In this document: piece after piece, positions 46,601-58,870 of the stretch
Layout of the letters: every line of letters starts with the position of its first letter
Numbering within the stretch: the first letter of the stretch is position 1
NCBI GenBank assembly: GCA_032164245.1
Contig: JAVMKO010000004.1
Location: 37,735,626 to 37,799,625 of the forward strand
Direction of reading: 5' to 3'
DNA length: 64,000 nt
Source of the DNA: Sternotherus odoratus
Taxonomy: Eukaryota; Chordata; Testudines; Kinosternidae
Translations under genes and position numbers: made by a program
The notes under the pieces: model-generated
Told to the model about the DNA's origin: nothing
What the model saw: the letters and a program-made list of their open reading frames with translations, nothing else
The model's database searches: none

Positions 46601-48130
46601 AAGCAGAGGGGGCATCCCAATGGGAAAAGAGATCTTGTGAAGGTGACATTTTTCATTACAATGCAAAGACTGTGGGATCTGTGTTTCTAGTGTTGGGTGT
46701 CAGTGTGCTGCCTCTGCACTGAGCACCGCACAAGTTTCCTGCATAGCACTGTGCAGGACAGATCCAACGGATAGCATGGCTGTGATAGGGGAGCCACTGC
46801 TCTGCAGAAACTCATCTTCTCACACCTGGGGAAGGAGATACATAAGGATCTGCAGAATTTGCTTCAGCCATTTGGTTGCAGTAGTCTCCCCAGAGTGGCT
46901 GCATAGCTGGTCCATGGACTGTGGAGGGGGATTCTTCTCCACCTCCTTTTTCTCTTGTGCATCTGCTCTGTGACTACCCTGGTTACTTGAACCAGGTTTT
47001 AGCACTGTAAGTGCAGGTTTGGTGGAATCTTAGGTGAGCAGAGTATGAAGCACAATTTGCACTGGAGAACAACCTTCAGTGTTTAGCAGTATCCAAAAGT
47101 CTATGCCAAAAGGGTGAAATATGGGTGTTTTTTTCTGTCTGATACTTGTTCATTGGCTCTGCAGTCTTCTTTCATTCCACTCATCATTATCTCCTTTTTT
47201 ATCCTATCTGTTCCTGTTAGATATTTTTATATCTGCTCTTTCTTCCACAGTCTCTCTTGAGTGGACACAAACCCTATAACTTGTGTGTCTGTAGGGTTTT
47301 TTTTTTATTAGGAACAATGCATTTGTCCATTGTCAGTAACAATAAAGTACAAGAAGTTTGAACAGATGTTGAGAGAGAAATGTGCTGTATAGTGGATAAA
47401 AAAGTATGTATGAAAAACAGGTAGTTATGCCTCTGTGAAACAAAACTAATGTTACCCTTGCCCAACACCATTAGGTCTTTTCTGTTCCTTTCTTTTTGTC
47501 ATTTGGCAACTGGCTGTTGAGTGAAGCAGTGTTAGATGAACCTTATTGTCTTTGCTTGCTCTTAGTGCAGCAGTATACTGCACTGATAGAACACGAACAT
47601 AAAGAGAGAAGGAAATAGTCAGAAATTGACATGGTCCTGATGGCAAAAGCTTGTAATTTTGATGGGCAAAGAGATCTGTGTATGTAGTGGGTGAGCATAG
47701 GATAGGGTGAAAGGCTAGCTAGATATTTTAGTTTAATTGAGCATAAGAAAACTGTCAGTATGTCCCATTCTTTGTTAAATTACTCTGGTTCTTCAGTTAA
47801 TGTACAATCTCATAATAAATGCATATTAACAGTTATAAAATGCATCAAGATCAGAGTCCAGACATTCAGAATTCAGTATCAGGAAGCACTATGTAAAACT
47901 CTTGCACAAAAACTGAATCCTACTTCCATTCATCCGAGAGGTTGCAGGCACTTCACGAGGCAATTGTAGAGTTCATTCCTAATAGCCTGCTTGCATGCTC
48001 ATTGGCTGCACTATAGATTATATGAGTTCAATGAACAGTTCTTTATGTGGATTATTTCAAACTTTTTTTTTCATGTGGATTTATTATATCTGGCAGTGAT
48101 GTGCATAAACCCAAGCAATAAAAGATGACT
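43671..48130. other. Unassigned non-coding stretch
   Basis: Numerous frames of 60-94 codons on both strands (for example 45942-46205 plus and 46145-46429 minus) lack motifs and overlap each other. I recognised no gene, RNA or confident repeat in these 4.4 kb. Confidence 0.45.
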
Positions 48131-48138
48131 ACTATAGT

Positions 48139-48617
48139 CAGGGCCAGTGCAAGAACTAGGCAGCCTCCTAGGGCGCCAAGTGGTTGGGGGCAGCGGTGGA
48201 GTGGAGGTGATCTGGGGTAGAAGGGTGCGGGGAGGGTGTCCACACCAAGTAACAGGGAGGGAGGAGCACGCAGGAGAACTGTTCCCTGCCCCAGTTACCT
48301 GTGCTCCGCCTCCTTCCCTGAGCATGCTGCTCCGCTCTAATTCTTCTCCCCTCCCAGGCTTGCCAGGTCAAACAGCTGATTGGTGCTGCAAGCCTGGGAG
48401 GCAGGAAAAATGGAGCGGCACCGGCGTGCTTAGAGGAGGAGGCAGAGCCAAGGTGAGCTGAGGCAAGTAGCTGGTGAAGGGCGGGCTCCCCGGGCGGGGG
48501 AAGGAGCTGGGTGGGGGTGGGGAGGGAAGCTGCTGTAGGGCTCCCCGGGCCGAGGTGAGGTGTGTGTGCAAGATGTAAGTTTCACCTAAGGTGCCAAATA
48601 TCCTTCCATCAGCCGTG
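48139..48617. mobile_element. Non-autonomous DNA transposon with 8-bp target duplication
   Basis: The left end reads CAGGGCCAGTGCAAGAACTA and the right end ...TATCCTTCCATCAGCCGTG, whose complement is similar. Inner mirrored phrases are CCTAGGGCGCCAAG (left) and CACCTAAGGTGCCAAATATC (right). Flanks ACTATAGT (48131-48138) and GCTATAGT (48618-48625) match at 7 of 8 positions. The interior is GC-rich and gives several overlapping frames of 63-104 codons on both strands without a motif. The 8-bp duplication points to hAT. Confidence 0.75.
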
Positions 48618-48625
48618 GCTATAGT

Positions 48626-49289
48626 TCTAAGATATATGGATTTCACTCATTTCAGTTGCTGCTATTCTCCAAAGTGGCTATAGGGATCAGAATGCTGATA
48701 ATCAGTTGGGTGTGGTCTGTGATCTGGAGCTGCTCCTGCAGTGTTTGAAAGAGTGGTGCAAAATCATCATATGCCACAGAAAGTGACTTGCTCATTGAAA
48801 CCAGAATATCATTAGAATGGCGCCTGCTTGTGCCTCTGTAATTAAAAGGCTGTCACTATTTCCAGTATAATCCCTGATTTTCAAGGGTTTCCAATGCAAA
48901 TGTAAAAATTTATTCTGCTCTAACCTCATAAACTGTGGTGGGCATCACCTGGAAAATATATTTATCAGCCAGCTTTTTAAAAACAGAAATCAGTTTGGTC
49001 TCCTTTTATGTTATAACAATCCAATTAAAATCTCAAATTAAATAGTTGGTGGATGAATTTGATATTGTTTTGAAATCATGTAATTTTTTTAAAAGGGAAT
49101 TTTAGGTACGTACTTAACAGGGACCAAGAAATTTCTGGTAATGGAAAAAATATAACAATTTTAATTACCCTCTCAAATAAGATCAGAGTCTTTTTATCAC
49201 AGAAATTACTGATGGAAAAGACCCATCTGTGTCTCTAGGCTTTTGAGTGGGTACAGATGGGGAGGAGTATGGTTTATACAAGTCTTATT
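48626..49289. other. Unassigned stretch
   Basis: No recognised feature. Confidence 0.4.
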
Positions 49290-49410
49290 ATTTTATATTT
49301 GTGTTGTGGTGACACCTGAACACCAAACCGGGCAAGGGCCCATCATGCTAGATTCTGTGCAAACATACAATGACAGCCCCTATCCCAAAGAACATCAGTT
49401 GACAGACATT
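49290..49410 (+). repeat. Ancient interspersed repeat (GTGCTAGGCGCTGTACAAAC type)
   Basis: The order GTTGTGGTGACACCTGAACA, CATCATGCTAGATTCTGTGC, AAACATACAATGACAGCCCC, TATCCCAAAGAACAT follows a very widespread amniote repeat that I recognise but cannot assign to a class with certainty. It is diverged, so it is old. Confidence 0.6.
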
Positions 49411-50189
49411 TAACATTTTGAGTTGCGAGGGCACAATTTGGTTGATTGTTTTGGCAATGATGAATACTGCTTTATGTTAGGGGAGCAGAGATGTTTACAA
49501 GGCAATGAAAGCTGCAGTTAAGATCTTTACTCCAGTAGGCAGGCCCCCGTCTTGTGACCACAAAATACTCCCATGATGTACTACACTAATTAATTTGGGC
49601 AATCACCTACATTAGGCAAAGTCTGCTTAAGATGGGGCAGGTTGTACTATAGATTCCAATTTCACAGTTCATTACAAATTGACTTTGGAATAGTTACTGA
49701 TGTAAACCTGACATAATGTACTACTTTAAAAAATAAATACATAAATGAACACCCTCCATTCCCCTGTTAAATCCATAATAACTAGGGACTGCTGGTGATT
49801 GTAAAGGAGGTGGCTGGGTATTATATAATCAATATGGTTTTAAGTGATGACAGAGTGTCCAGTTTTGTACAGTATCTTTTTTGTATGCTTATAAACAAAA
49901 ATAAATCTAAATATAATCATGCAGTCCTGTTCATGCAAACATTGCCTGTGCAGGATTGCTCTCTACTGTCCACTCTCCAATGCTCTGACCAAGTTAGTTT
50001 TAAATGTATCACTTGAAGGAGCATCTAATACTTCCTGTGACAGCATATATCACTGTTTCATACACAACACCATTAAGAAATTTTAATGTTTACACATATA
50101 CATATATTAAATGTCACCTCCCTCTGAAATGTAACAAGCAAAGTCACATAACACAACATCCAATATTAAAATGACACACCCTTTATCAG
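49411..50189. other. Unassigned stretch
   Basis: No gene recognised. A 73-codon frame at 49795-50016 has no motif. Confidence 0.4.
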
Positions 50190-50345
50190 CTTCTGTTAGT
50201 GAGAAAGACAAGCCTTCAGCTGAAGAAAGGATCAATATAGCTCAAAAGCTTGTCTCACTTGCCAACAGAAGTTGTTCCAGTAAAAGAATTTAGGAATCAC
50301 CTTGTCTTTCTAATATTCTGGGACTGACACAGCTACAACAACACT
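50190..50345 (+). repeat. Ancient interspersed repeat (AGCTCAAAAGCTTGTCTC type)
   Basis: The stretch contains AGCTCAAAAGCTTGTCTCAC, CAACAGAAGTTGTTCCAGTA, AAAAGAATTTAGGAATCACC, TTGTCTTTCTAATATTCTGG and GACTGACACAGCTACAACAA. This is the 3' part of a dispersed repeat common in many tetrapods. Its class is not certain to me. It lies immediately upstream of an L1-clade remnant. Confidence 0.65.
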
Positions 50346-50384
50346 GCACCGCCCTCCCCCCCCACATGAGTTATAAACTAGACT

Positions 50385-52080
50385 AGATTTAATGTTAATC
50401 TCAATTCTTAATGAAACTGATGAAATGAGCACCATTACAGGGCCAGATCACGCACCAGTGAAAGTACCGTTCGAGAGCTGGGATGGGTCACAAAGATCAA
50501 TTACTTTCTTGCTTCTCCAAGGCAAAGATATGGCTGCATCAGTTAAAGAAAACATTGTTCAATCCTTTCAGATAATGTTAGACAATATAAAGAGGCCTTC
50601 TCTGGGAGGCAGGGCTGGTAAAATAGCATTTAGGAGCTAGTTGACAAGCAGAGCCTCCAGTCCTGCCAAGTGGGCACTACCCCCCAGTTCCTTAAACAGA
50701 TAACTGTTCTTTCCACCAGCTCAAAAGCAGCTGTGCAAGTTAATGTGGTTTGAATTACACAGAGAGACTAGGCATTGTCTCTAAGTTTTGCATTGGCCAT
50801 GGAGCCTTTTATACAGAGGATAAGGAACAATTAATCTATTATGGTAATAGAACACACAGGAGCACTTTATTATATGAAGATGATGCAATATTTATCTAAA
50901 CAAAATATTTCCCTAAAATTAATATCTAAAGAAATCTGTGACTTTGAGAAAACATCTGGTGTTAAAGTAAATTATACTAAATCAGAAGTGCTAGCTATGA
51001 TTTTGCCAGACTCAGAAGTCATTACTCCAGAAAACATTTGGCTTAAAATGGGCAAAATATTCTATAAGATATCCAGGAATTTACATCTCAAACAATGTAG
51101 AAGAGCTCTATGGGTTAAATGTCAAACGGCTACTTCAGCAAATGGAAAAAAACAAACAAACCCATGCTGAGTGCTGGGGAAGTATGAATTTCTTGGTTGG
51201 GAAGAATAGTCAGTCAAAATGAACATTTTGCCAAAGATATCTTGCTACTTTTAAACTTTCGGTGTAACCATCTCAGATAAAACCCTAGAAGGAACATAGC
51301 CAATGTTGTTAAAATTAAAAATTACTAAATAGCTGGTTGACCAGCTATTTAGTAAAGAATCTTTTATAACTCTGACATCAAAACTAACTTTAACAGGCCT
51401 TTGGTACCAGTACTTTCAAGTTAGGCATTATGTGTGTCAGCTTTGTAGAAAAGCTGTTTTATATAGAAAGCTAACTTTAATAGAAGTGATGATAACTGGT
51501 CAGTTAGAAAACAAAGAGTATAATTATTTTATAAGAATCACTTCAGGCAACTTTTCTAACCAAAAAATATCCATACATGACATGGTGAGAAAAGGATATG
51601 TATAGACAAATTACCCATGCAGAAAAGAGGACCAGCGACCTGGTAAGAGATAAGAGAAACAATTTTTAGAAACTGTTTCAGTGGTAACTCACATCAGTCA
51701 TAACCTGACTTGTGTGAGTTACCATAGATAGATAGATTGAATGAAGATAAATGTTGGAGAAATTGTGGTGAAAAAGGAGAGTTTATGCATCAACTGTGAA
51801 CATGTCCACATGGAGACTATTGAAATGCAATTTGTTATCAGTCTCACAAATAGTGCGATATTGTTACCAAATGATCTTTCTTTAATCCTCCTGTGGTTTC
51901 CTAGTGAAGATGGTCCCATACAAGGAAATGAAGAATTAATCTCTCACCTGATAGTAACTACTAGCCTACTGAGATTCCTTGCAAGAAAAAGAAAAATAAT
52001 CCAAAGTGTAAGAATTTTAGAAGTTCATTATATTAAAAATACAAAGGTGTATGTATTATTATGGAATTGTGTTTAATGTC
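50385..52080 (+). pseudogene. L1-clade (L1/Tx1-like) LINE ORF2, decayed and internally deleted
   Basis: Motifs occur in the ORF2 order. PDHAPV at about 50443-50460 corresponds to the SDHAP motif at the end of the AP endonuclease. FALAMEPFIQRIRNN from 50787 is the RT segment before the catalytic box. YEDDA at 50873-50887 is the catalytic Y/F-A-D-D box with Ala replaced by Glu and lies in another frame. SGVKVNYTKSEV follows at about 50950-50990. RYPGIYISNNVEELYGLNVK lies at about 51069-51128, and VKMNILPK-like sequence near 51216-51240. CWRNCGEKGEFMH at 51752-51790 is the C-terminal Cys/His region. Most of the RT between 50640 and 50785 is missing. Stops and frameshifts exclude activity. An L1-type element is notable because CR1 dominates here. 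Confidence 0.88.
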
Positions 52081-52729
52081 TCTAGGGAGGAGACATGGCT
52101 AATATAAACCTTAGGAAGTGTTAGGAGCTTCAAATGACTCTTTGAAACAATGTGCTAGACAAGTGGGACTCCTGGAAAATGCTTTCTCCTCTCCTTCTAT
52201 TTTTAAAAGTTATCTTGTACCTGATTTTAATTCACTTACTGCAGTTTCCATTGCATCTTATAGTTTGCAGACCTCCTACTGTGATGTATCTGCACAAGCT
52301 TCCTATCAATCTGTCATATGAATTGATGCTTCTGGTAGGGATAATTCAGCATAATCTAGAAAATGTTCTGCTCTTGAAGTCCAGGGGATACTCTGGGGAC
52401 AGTTTGTCTTCAGGTTCAATAACTTAATAAATAAGGTCACTTAAGTCCTAAGATGAGATAACTTGTATTGGCTTCATATTAGAAGATCCAAGATTCCTGC
52501 AAGCTAAAGAGAATTTCAACTACCTTACAAAAGGATTTCTTACTAAACTGCACAATATTCTGTGTGCTGTAACTAAACAATCCTCTGCAGAATAAGATAG
52601 TTTACATGCAATGGAAATATACGGCACAAGTAAATGTAGGTGGGCTTGAGAAACAGTTGTCAGAAAGTGAATTTAAATTAGAGTTATACTTTTAAAGGTA
52701 AGGCAGGAAAGAATCAAAATGAATAACAG
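52081..52729. other. Unassigned stretch downstream of the LINE
   Basis: May include the LINE 3' UTR. Two overlapping plus frames (52118-52321 and 52152-52427) lack motifs. Confidence 0.4.
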
Positions 52730-52985
52730 GGTGAATCATCCAAGTTCTCATTAATACATTTATCCAGACAATGCTCCAGTGAGGTAGAGAATTATTTTTA
52801 TCTTCCATTTACAGATAGACAACTGAGGCACAGAAAGATGAAGGTCAAATTTTCAAAAGTAAACTTTGATTCTGGGTACCTAACTTTAGACACCTTACAC
52901 TGATTTTCAGAGATGAGTACTCAGAGATCACATTCAAATTAAAATGTTGTGTGCTGAGCACCTTTAGATCTCAGTGCAAAGGTCT
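52730..52985 (+). repeat. MIR/L2-like fragment and adjoining dispersed repeat
   Basis: GTGAGGTAGAGAATTATTTT, CTTCCATTTACAGATAGACA and ACTGAGGCACAGAAAGATGA follow the MIR/L2 core. The continuation AAATTTTCAAAAGTAAACTT ... GGTACCTAACTTTAGACACC ... GAGCACCTTTAG resembles another dispersed repeat of the AGGTGCCTAA kind. Confidence 0.6.
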
Positions 52986-53162
52986 AGATAGAAGAAGATT
53001 CGTACTACAGAGAAGATTCTTAGAACTGTGAGATTTTTTCCTTCTTTGTATTTGTAATTCAGGCCCTAAGCCTGCATGGAACTTAGTCTGTCCAATCTAT
53101 TGCCATCTTGCAGGATCAGAACCTAGATAGCAAAAAACAAAGACCTAAACAATTAATTGTAG

Positions 53163-53646
<484 letters not shown>

Positions 53647-53654
53647 AACTAAAG

Positions 53655-54089
53655 CAGGTGTTCCCAAACTTTTTCTTTCTGAGGCCTCTTTGATATGCTC
53701 CATGGCTCATGTGAACCACAATAACTGGGTTTTTTTGCATATCAAAACCACGGATGGCATTAGGGCGTAGTAAACAATTTCCTGGGCCCGCAATGAAGCT
53801 ACATTGCTTAGGCTGCAGCTTCAGCCCCGGGTTCAGAACCCCAGGCTTCAGACCCAGATATGGTGACCAAACAGCAAATGTTCAAAATCGGTGCAGGGTA
53901 ATAGGAGCCTATATAAGATCCAAAAATCTGGACGGTCCCTATAAAATTAAGACATCTGGTCACCCGAGACCCATGCAGTGTTGCTTTGGTTTTCTGCCTT
54001 GGACCCCAATGAGTCTAATGCTGGCCCTGCTTGGAGGACCGCCTGAAGCCAGTTCGCAGCCCCCCTGGATGCTTGGTTGAAAAGCACTG
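53655..54089. mobile_element. hAT-type element with imperfect 8-bp duplication, host of a nested insertion
   Basis: The left end reads CAGGTGTTCCCAAACTTTTT and the complement of the right end reads CAGTGCTTTTCAACCAAGCA, both degraded forms of a CAGTGGTTCTCAAC hAT terminus. Flanks AACTAAAG (53647-53654) and AGCTAGAG (54090-54097) match at 6 of 8 sites, both differences being transitions. The interior contains GCTTCAGCCCCGGGTTCAGA, typical of this family. The 108-codon frame across it is not a gene. Confidence 0.75.
53862..53964. mobile_element. Short MITE (GGTGACCA type) nested in the hAT element
   Basis: The left end reads GGTGACCAAACAGCAAATGT and the complement of the right end reads GGTGACCAGATGTCTTAATT, giving inverted repeats of at least eight bases. 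Internal TAATAGGAGCCTATATAAGA matches a known dispersed element type in turtle-like genomes. It lies inside the element at 53655-54089, so it is younger. AGACCCA occurs close to both sides (about 53850 and 53967) but not immediately adjacent. Confidence 0.7.
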
Positions 54090-54097
54090 AGCTAGAG

Positions 54098-56105
54098 CAT
54101 GGCAGACTGTTAAAGAGCATTTTCACGCAATCTGTTTCTGCAGTTTGGAACTTTATTTTTACTTTTTAACCATGAAGATGTATTTACAAGCACAACATTG
54201 TTTCTCTCTGAAAAAGAGAAAGAGAGTTCTGAAAAGTAAGAAACAGAGCTGTTTGCAGGTGGAAATGATAAATATTTACCTTGGATCAAATCCATGAATG
54301 CTCAAAATATGTATCCGTTTTTGCAGGCAAATACTTGCCAGATTAAAAACCAAGTTTTTGACAACCAAGCTATTGAGTTTTGTGTAGAGGGATTAAGATG
54401 GAGTTAAGTGTTTGGAATTTAACCCTTGTCTATGGTCTCGTTTTCAGCCTGTAGATGGTAGTTTGAGACAACTGAATCCACATAATCACACATCCAACAG
54501 CAGTCTATTTCTCACCCCATCCCTCAAGCCCCCCTCTTTAGAAGCATTAGGGCGTAGTAAATAATATAATACAAAAGGCATGTTGAGGCTTCATTGCATG
54601 ACTGTTCTGACCATTGGCCCTACCCTCACCTCATGAAGGTTTAAAGCAACACTGCTTCTCAACTGGAGAGGAATGAATTTCACCCTTTTTTGAGCTCTGG
54701 GTCCTAATAGCCCAACTCAGCATAATAAATTAGCCATTGCCTGCGGAATCTGATGGAATTTCACTTCCTGGTTTTGACAATATAACCAAAATTAGCTGCT
54801 AAGTAAATAAATCTTATACAGCACTTTGCAGCTTAACAAAATTTATGTTGGCGGTTGAAGGAACTGCTGGAAATGCTGTACTCAAGGCTCTCCAAAATGT
54901 AATTGGGAATGAAGACAAATCATTACGAAGTGCATGATTGCACAGATTTATGTTTGCACCAGACAGCCTTAAAGCATGCAGTAACTATAAATGGGGAAGC
55001 ATCACAGCATTATTCCAGTACTGTAGCATAATAAGAAGGTGGACAAATGAGTCACACGTTCACTCTGTTGCAAATATCTTACATGTATGGAATCATTCCG
55101 AATGCCAGGTTCTTTAAAAGGATCATGTTAATTTCAAGAAGAAGAAAGAATAAAATTCCAAGAAATCCTCTGCGGTTGGCTTTGAAAACAGATGTAGAGA
55201 ACCCAATATAATAAGCAGAGATACATACAGTTCTTTACCTTGAGTTTCAAAAGGTGCTTTAGAATATACCTAATGACAATGTTGTTCCATTTTGGCTTGA
55301 CAATATGAATTTACATTACAAATCCCAAGGCAACATAATTCCAGTGTAATGATCAATATGTTTTTTAAAAGTTATTTATCACCAAATTTATTCCACCAAT
55401 ATTTCAATTTGTTATCTTAATATTATATGAACCAACCATGGACCCAACTGCTTTGAATGACTATCATAATTGTTCTCTACAGTCTATTTCTTAAACTGAA
55501 AGACTTGCATTTTTATTTAGTAATAGTCAAAAATAAGTCTGTTGCTGTGGTTGAATAATGAGGATAAACAAAATAGGAATAAAATAACTATTGCACAGTG
55601 CCCCACCGCAGATATTATTAATGGTACTCCGCAGCTCATGAAATAAGATGTTTTGAACCTGAAAGTATGAAACATGCACATAAATGTGATTATATATTAG
55701 AGTGATTAAAGTGCATAAATTTCATGTTTTCGTACTTGATTCGTGTTACCTTCAATATGTTAATTACATTTTATTTGTATCAAGACCAAGCGATACTTTA
55801 CTTACTTTATTTGTTGTGTTAATTTACATGAAAGATGTCAATTTATTTTTGGACTTGTCTGTTTTCTTACTGATTGGTGCACACATCTTCATTAATAAAT
55901 TACATAGCCAGATTAAGGAGACAGTAAAGTACCTTTCTCATTAACTTTAGCTTTACATGAAAAGAGGCACTACTAAAAGTGTACTAAGTGAAATACTAAA
56001 TAAATAACCCTACTATTAACATCCACTAGTTAATATAAAATATATTAGTTAAATTCATAATTCAGTGCTTTTCTGGATTGGGGCCTATATGAAGGGTTGT
56101 TAGTC
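54098..56105. other. Unassigned AT-rich stretch
   Basis: Includes CATTAGGGCGTAGTAAATAA (54545-54564), which repeats CATTAGGGCGTAGTAAACAA from the hAT element at about 53758. No gene recognised; the 80-codon frame at 55702-55944 is Leu/Phe-rich but has no family match that I can name. Confidence 0.4.
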
Positions 56106-56397
56106 TAAGGGCTGGTCTACAGTAGGGGGAGGGATCGACTGAAGATACGCAACTTCAGCTACGTGAACAATGTAGCTAAAGTTGGCATATTTTCAGCCGA
56201 CTTATCTGCTGTCCTCATGGAGTTGGCAGTCAGCGGTGTGCTCTCCTGTCAAGTCCAGCTTGCACCTCTCAGTGAGCTGGAGTTCTGGGGTTGACTGTGG
56301 TGCTGCTGGCGATCAATTAATCGCATCTTAACGAGATGTGATAAATTGATCAGCAAAAGATCGATTGCCACTCGCTGATCCAGGTAGATTCTGTGAA
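56106..56397 (+). mobile_element. Hairpin-rich MITE, GGGGGATCGACT type
   Basis: The left end reads AGGGCTGGTCTACAGTAGGG. Then GGGATCGACTGAAGATACGC and a hairpin with arms ACTTCAGCTACGTGA / ATGTAGCTAAAGTTGGCATA match the minus-strand copy at 18602-18900. The interior shares CTTATCTGCTGTCCTCATGG, and a second set of palindromes (GATCAATTAATCGCATCT / AGATGTGATAAATTGATC) lies at about 56311-56352. The right end is decayed and no target duplication was seen. It is non-coding. Confidence 0.75.
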
Positions 56398-58570
56398 AAA
56401 AGTAAATTTGAAGGATTGGAATGGAAAGATGGAAGTTACTTTGTTCAGAAAGGGTGGAGGGAGTCTGTGTAAGTACGGAAAAGTTATGAGGCAGGAAGAT
56501 GGGATTACCTAAAGAAGGGAAATAAGAAATGAGAGTAAGACATATAGGCAGAGGCAGAATTGCACAGAACCTTTAAGGAAAGGATTAGAAGCTTGAACTT
56601 GATGCAGAAGGCAAAAGGAAGTCAGCAAAAAGATTCAGAGAGGGGTGACAAAGTCCAAGCAGTGGGAAAGGGAAAGAATTTCTGCTGTGATACTTTTGGC
56701 ACAGAGGTGAGCCGGATGGGCAGATCCAAAGATCAGGAAATTGAAATGGTAAAGGTGGGAAACAACCAAACATGACCTAGCATTTTAGCCCTAAAGGCAA
56801 AATGGAAAAGTCAGATATTGAGAGTGTACGGATAAAGAACTAGCCTGAATTGGCCTTCAGTTTGGCTTTTCTTTAGTTAGTCTTATGCATAGACACCATT
56901 TTCCAATGTAAACAGATAGTACACATTTGGCCAGAATCTACTTACGTTGAAGACAATGGTAGTTTTCCATACATGTCTTAGATAGGTCAGGACCAACCCT
57001 CATCTTACTTACACTGCTATAAAGGACAGTGAGTTTTATTCCAGAATTTGTCATTGACTCGTGATTTAATCTTTGATTATTGGTAGGGTTCTTTGAGATC
57101 TATGGATGAAAAGTATATTATTGGTGAAGTATTATCATTATTATACTGTACTATGTTTATCTTTGGGTATTATGGGTCAACACCTGGGATAATAGTAAAC
57201 AAGGAGCAATTTGGAACAGGAGAGAAAGAGAATGGTTTTTATTGTTTTTATTCCTTTTTTTTAAGGATTGTTTTTATTCCTTTTTTTAAAAAATGTGTGT
57301 CATTTGTTTGCTTTATCTTAATGGTTAGCTCTCTGAACACTTACTCCAGTGTAAATCACGAATGGCTCAGCTGAGCAGGAGTTATGCTGTTTTAAGATGA
57401 TATAAGTGATCTCATGAACATGTCCATTGTGTATAGTTGAAATTCTTCCAATATGCCTAACTTCCAACCTTTTGTGGAAAGGATTGTATTTAGGTTTGAT
57501 ATTTCCATGGGCTGCCCAGGACAACAGAAAAGGTCCCTTTGTCAATACTCTTACTTCTAATTAACAGTAGAGTGAAGAAAAAAAGTGTCCCTGAGCTGAA
57601 ATGTGCCCACAGTCAATTTACACAGGCTCTTTGCTTTCTTCTACATCTAAATCTTTGTACCAATGCTAAACCTTATGCTTTCCATTATACTGACTGATTC
57701 CAGTCATTTTAAGAATATTCATTTCAGTTGATGTCAGTGCAATGAGTTTTTGAAAAGCTGTTGATCTGAGTGATGTTCATCAAGGGACAGAATATGATAT
57801 TTCTGGTAGAATTTCAGTGCTTTCGTGAAGTGTGAGATTAGCTGGTTGTGCTGAAGAGAAATATACTTAAACTTGCAATATAGGAAATCTTTATAAAGAA
57901 TTCCAGTGTGATCGGGGAGGAGGTGGGGGGAACCCTACCTCAAGAAAGTCAGCTGGGTTTTTTTTTTTTGAAAAAAAGTGATTCTTAATGCTTTTTAACT
58001 TTTCAAAATACAATGAAGGTCAGTGTAGCAGGGGAAGTGCCTCCATCATTTTAGATAAATACTATCGCTTTGCTATGTATTCTATTTTTCCTTTTACCCA
58101 GTTGAAAACTTACTATAGAATTTTACTTTAGTCTGTCAGGGAATGTTCAATGTTTTCATGAGCCATGATGGGATATTGGCTTGGCACCACTTTCACCCTT
58201 TAGGGCAAACAAACACTTCCACTACTTAAGAGGGTTTGTTATTCCCATACAGATGCTATAAATGCTCCAATTTAAATATCTAGCACTAGCAATTTATTTT
58301 TATAGAATTTAATTACAAACCAGAACATACTCTGGTGAGTTTGAATTTAACATACAAAATTAAGCAAAAACAGGGTTCTTTTCTTTCATATTTTATTGGT
58401 ATGACCCCACAGTTCACACTTGGACCATTTTTAATAATACTACAGAATTCAGAATGTCCAGTAGAATATTCACACTAAAAAACAGATGTACATATGGAGT
58501 CACTGAATTTTATAATGTGTACTTTATATTTTATTATAGTGAAATGTACCTTAAAAAGTCTCAAGGAGTG
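56398..58570. other. Unassigned AT-rich stretch
   Basis: An A/G-rich segment at about 56400-56780 opens a 71-codon frame without a motif. A short TTTTTATTCCTTTTTTT duplication is at about 57238-57290. Nothing else recognised. Confidence 0.45.
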
Positions 58571-58870
58571 AAATCATAACACAAGGATGGCCTTCCTGGT
58601 TCAAACCAAGGGTGCTTCTAGCCCAGCATCTTTTCTTCCAACAGTGGCCAATGTCTGAATTAACAGAATGCAGCATAGACAGGGACCATTTGATTACATC
58701 GTTGACCTCTACCAATATGTCTTTAAGGGTTGAATTTGAGTCATTTATCCTGCAAGATGCTTAACCCTTTCTGGTCACGTGTCATAGTGGCTTCTTGTAT
58801 ATAGCAGATACAGAGGTGTAAGCAACTCCATTCTCCCGCCTCAGTATATCTCGACACAGCATTTTAAGGT
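58570..58870 (+). repeat. LINE-related dispersed repeat (GGCCATACTGGGTCAGACC type)
   Basis: ACAAGGATGGCCTTCCTGGT, TCAAACCAAGGGTGCTTCTA, GCCCAGCATCTTTTCTTCCA and ACAGTGGCCAATGTCTGAAT match in order a sauropsid dispersed repeat that I associate with CR1 LINEs. The right end is uncertain. No open frame. Confidence 0.55.
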
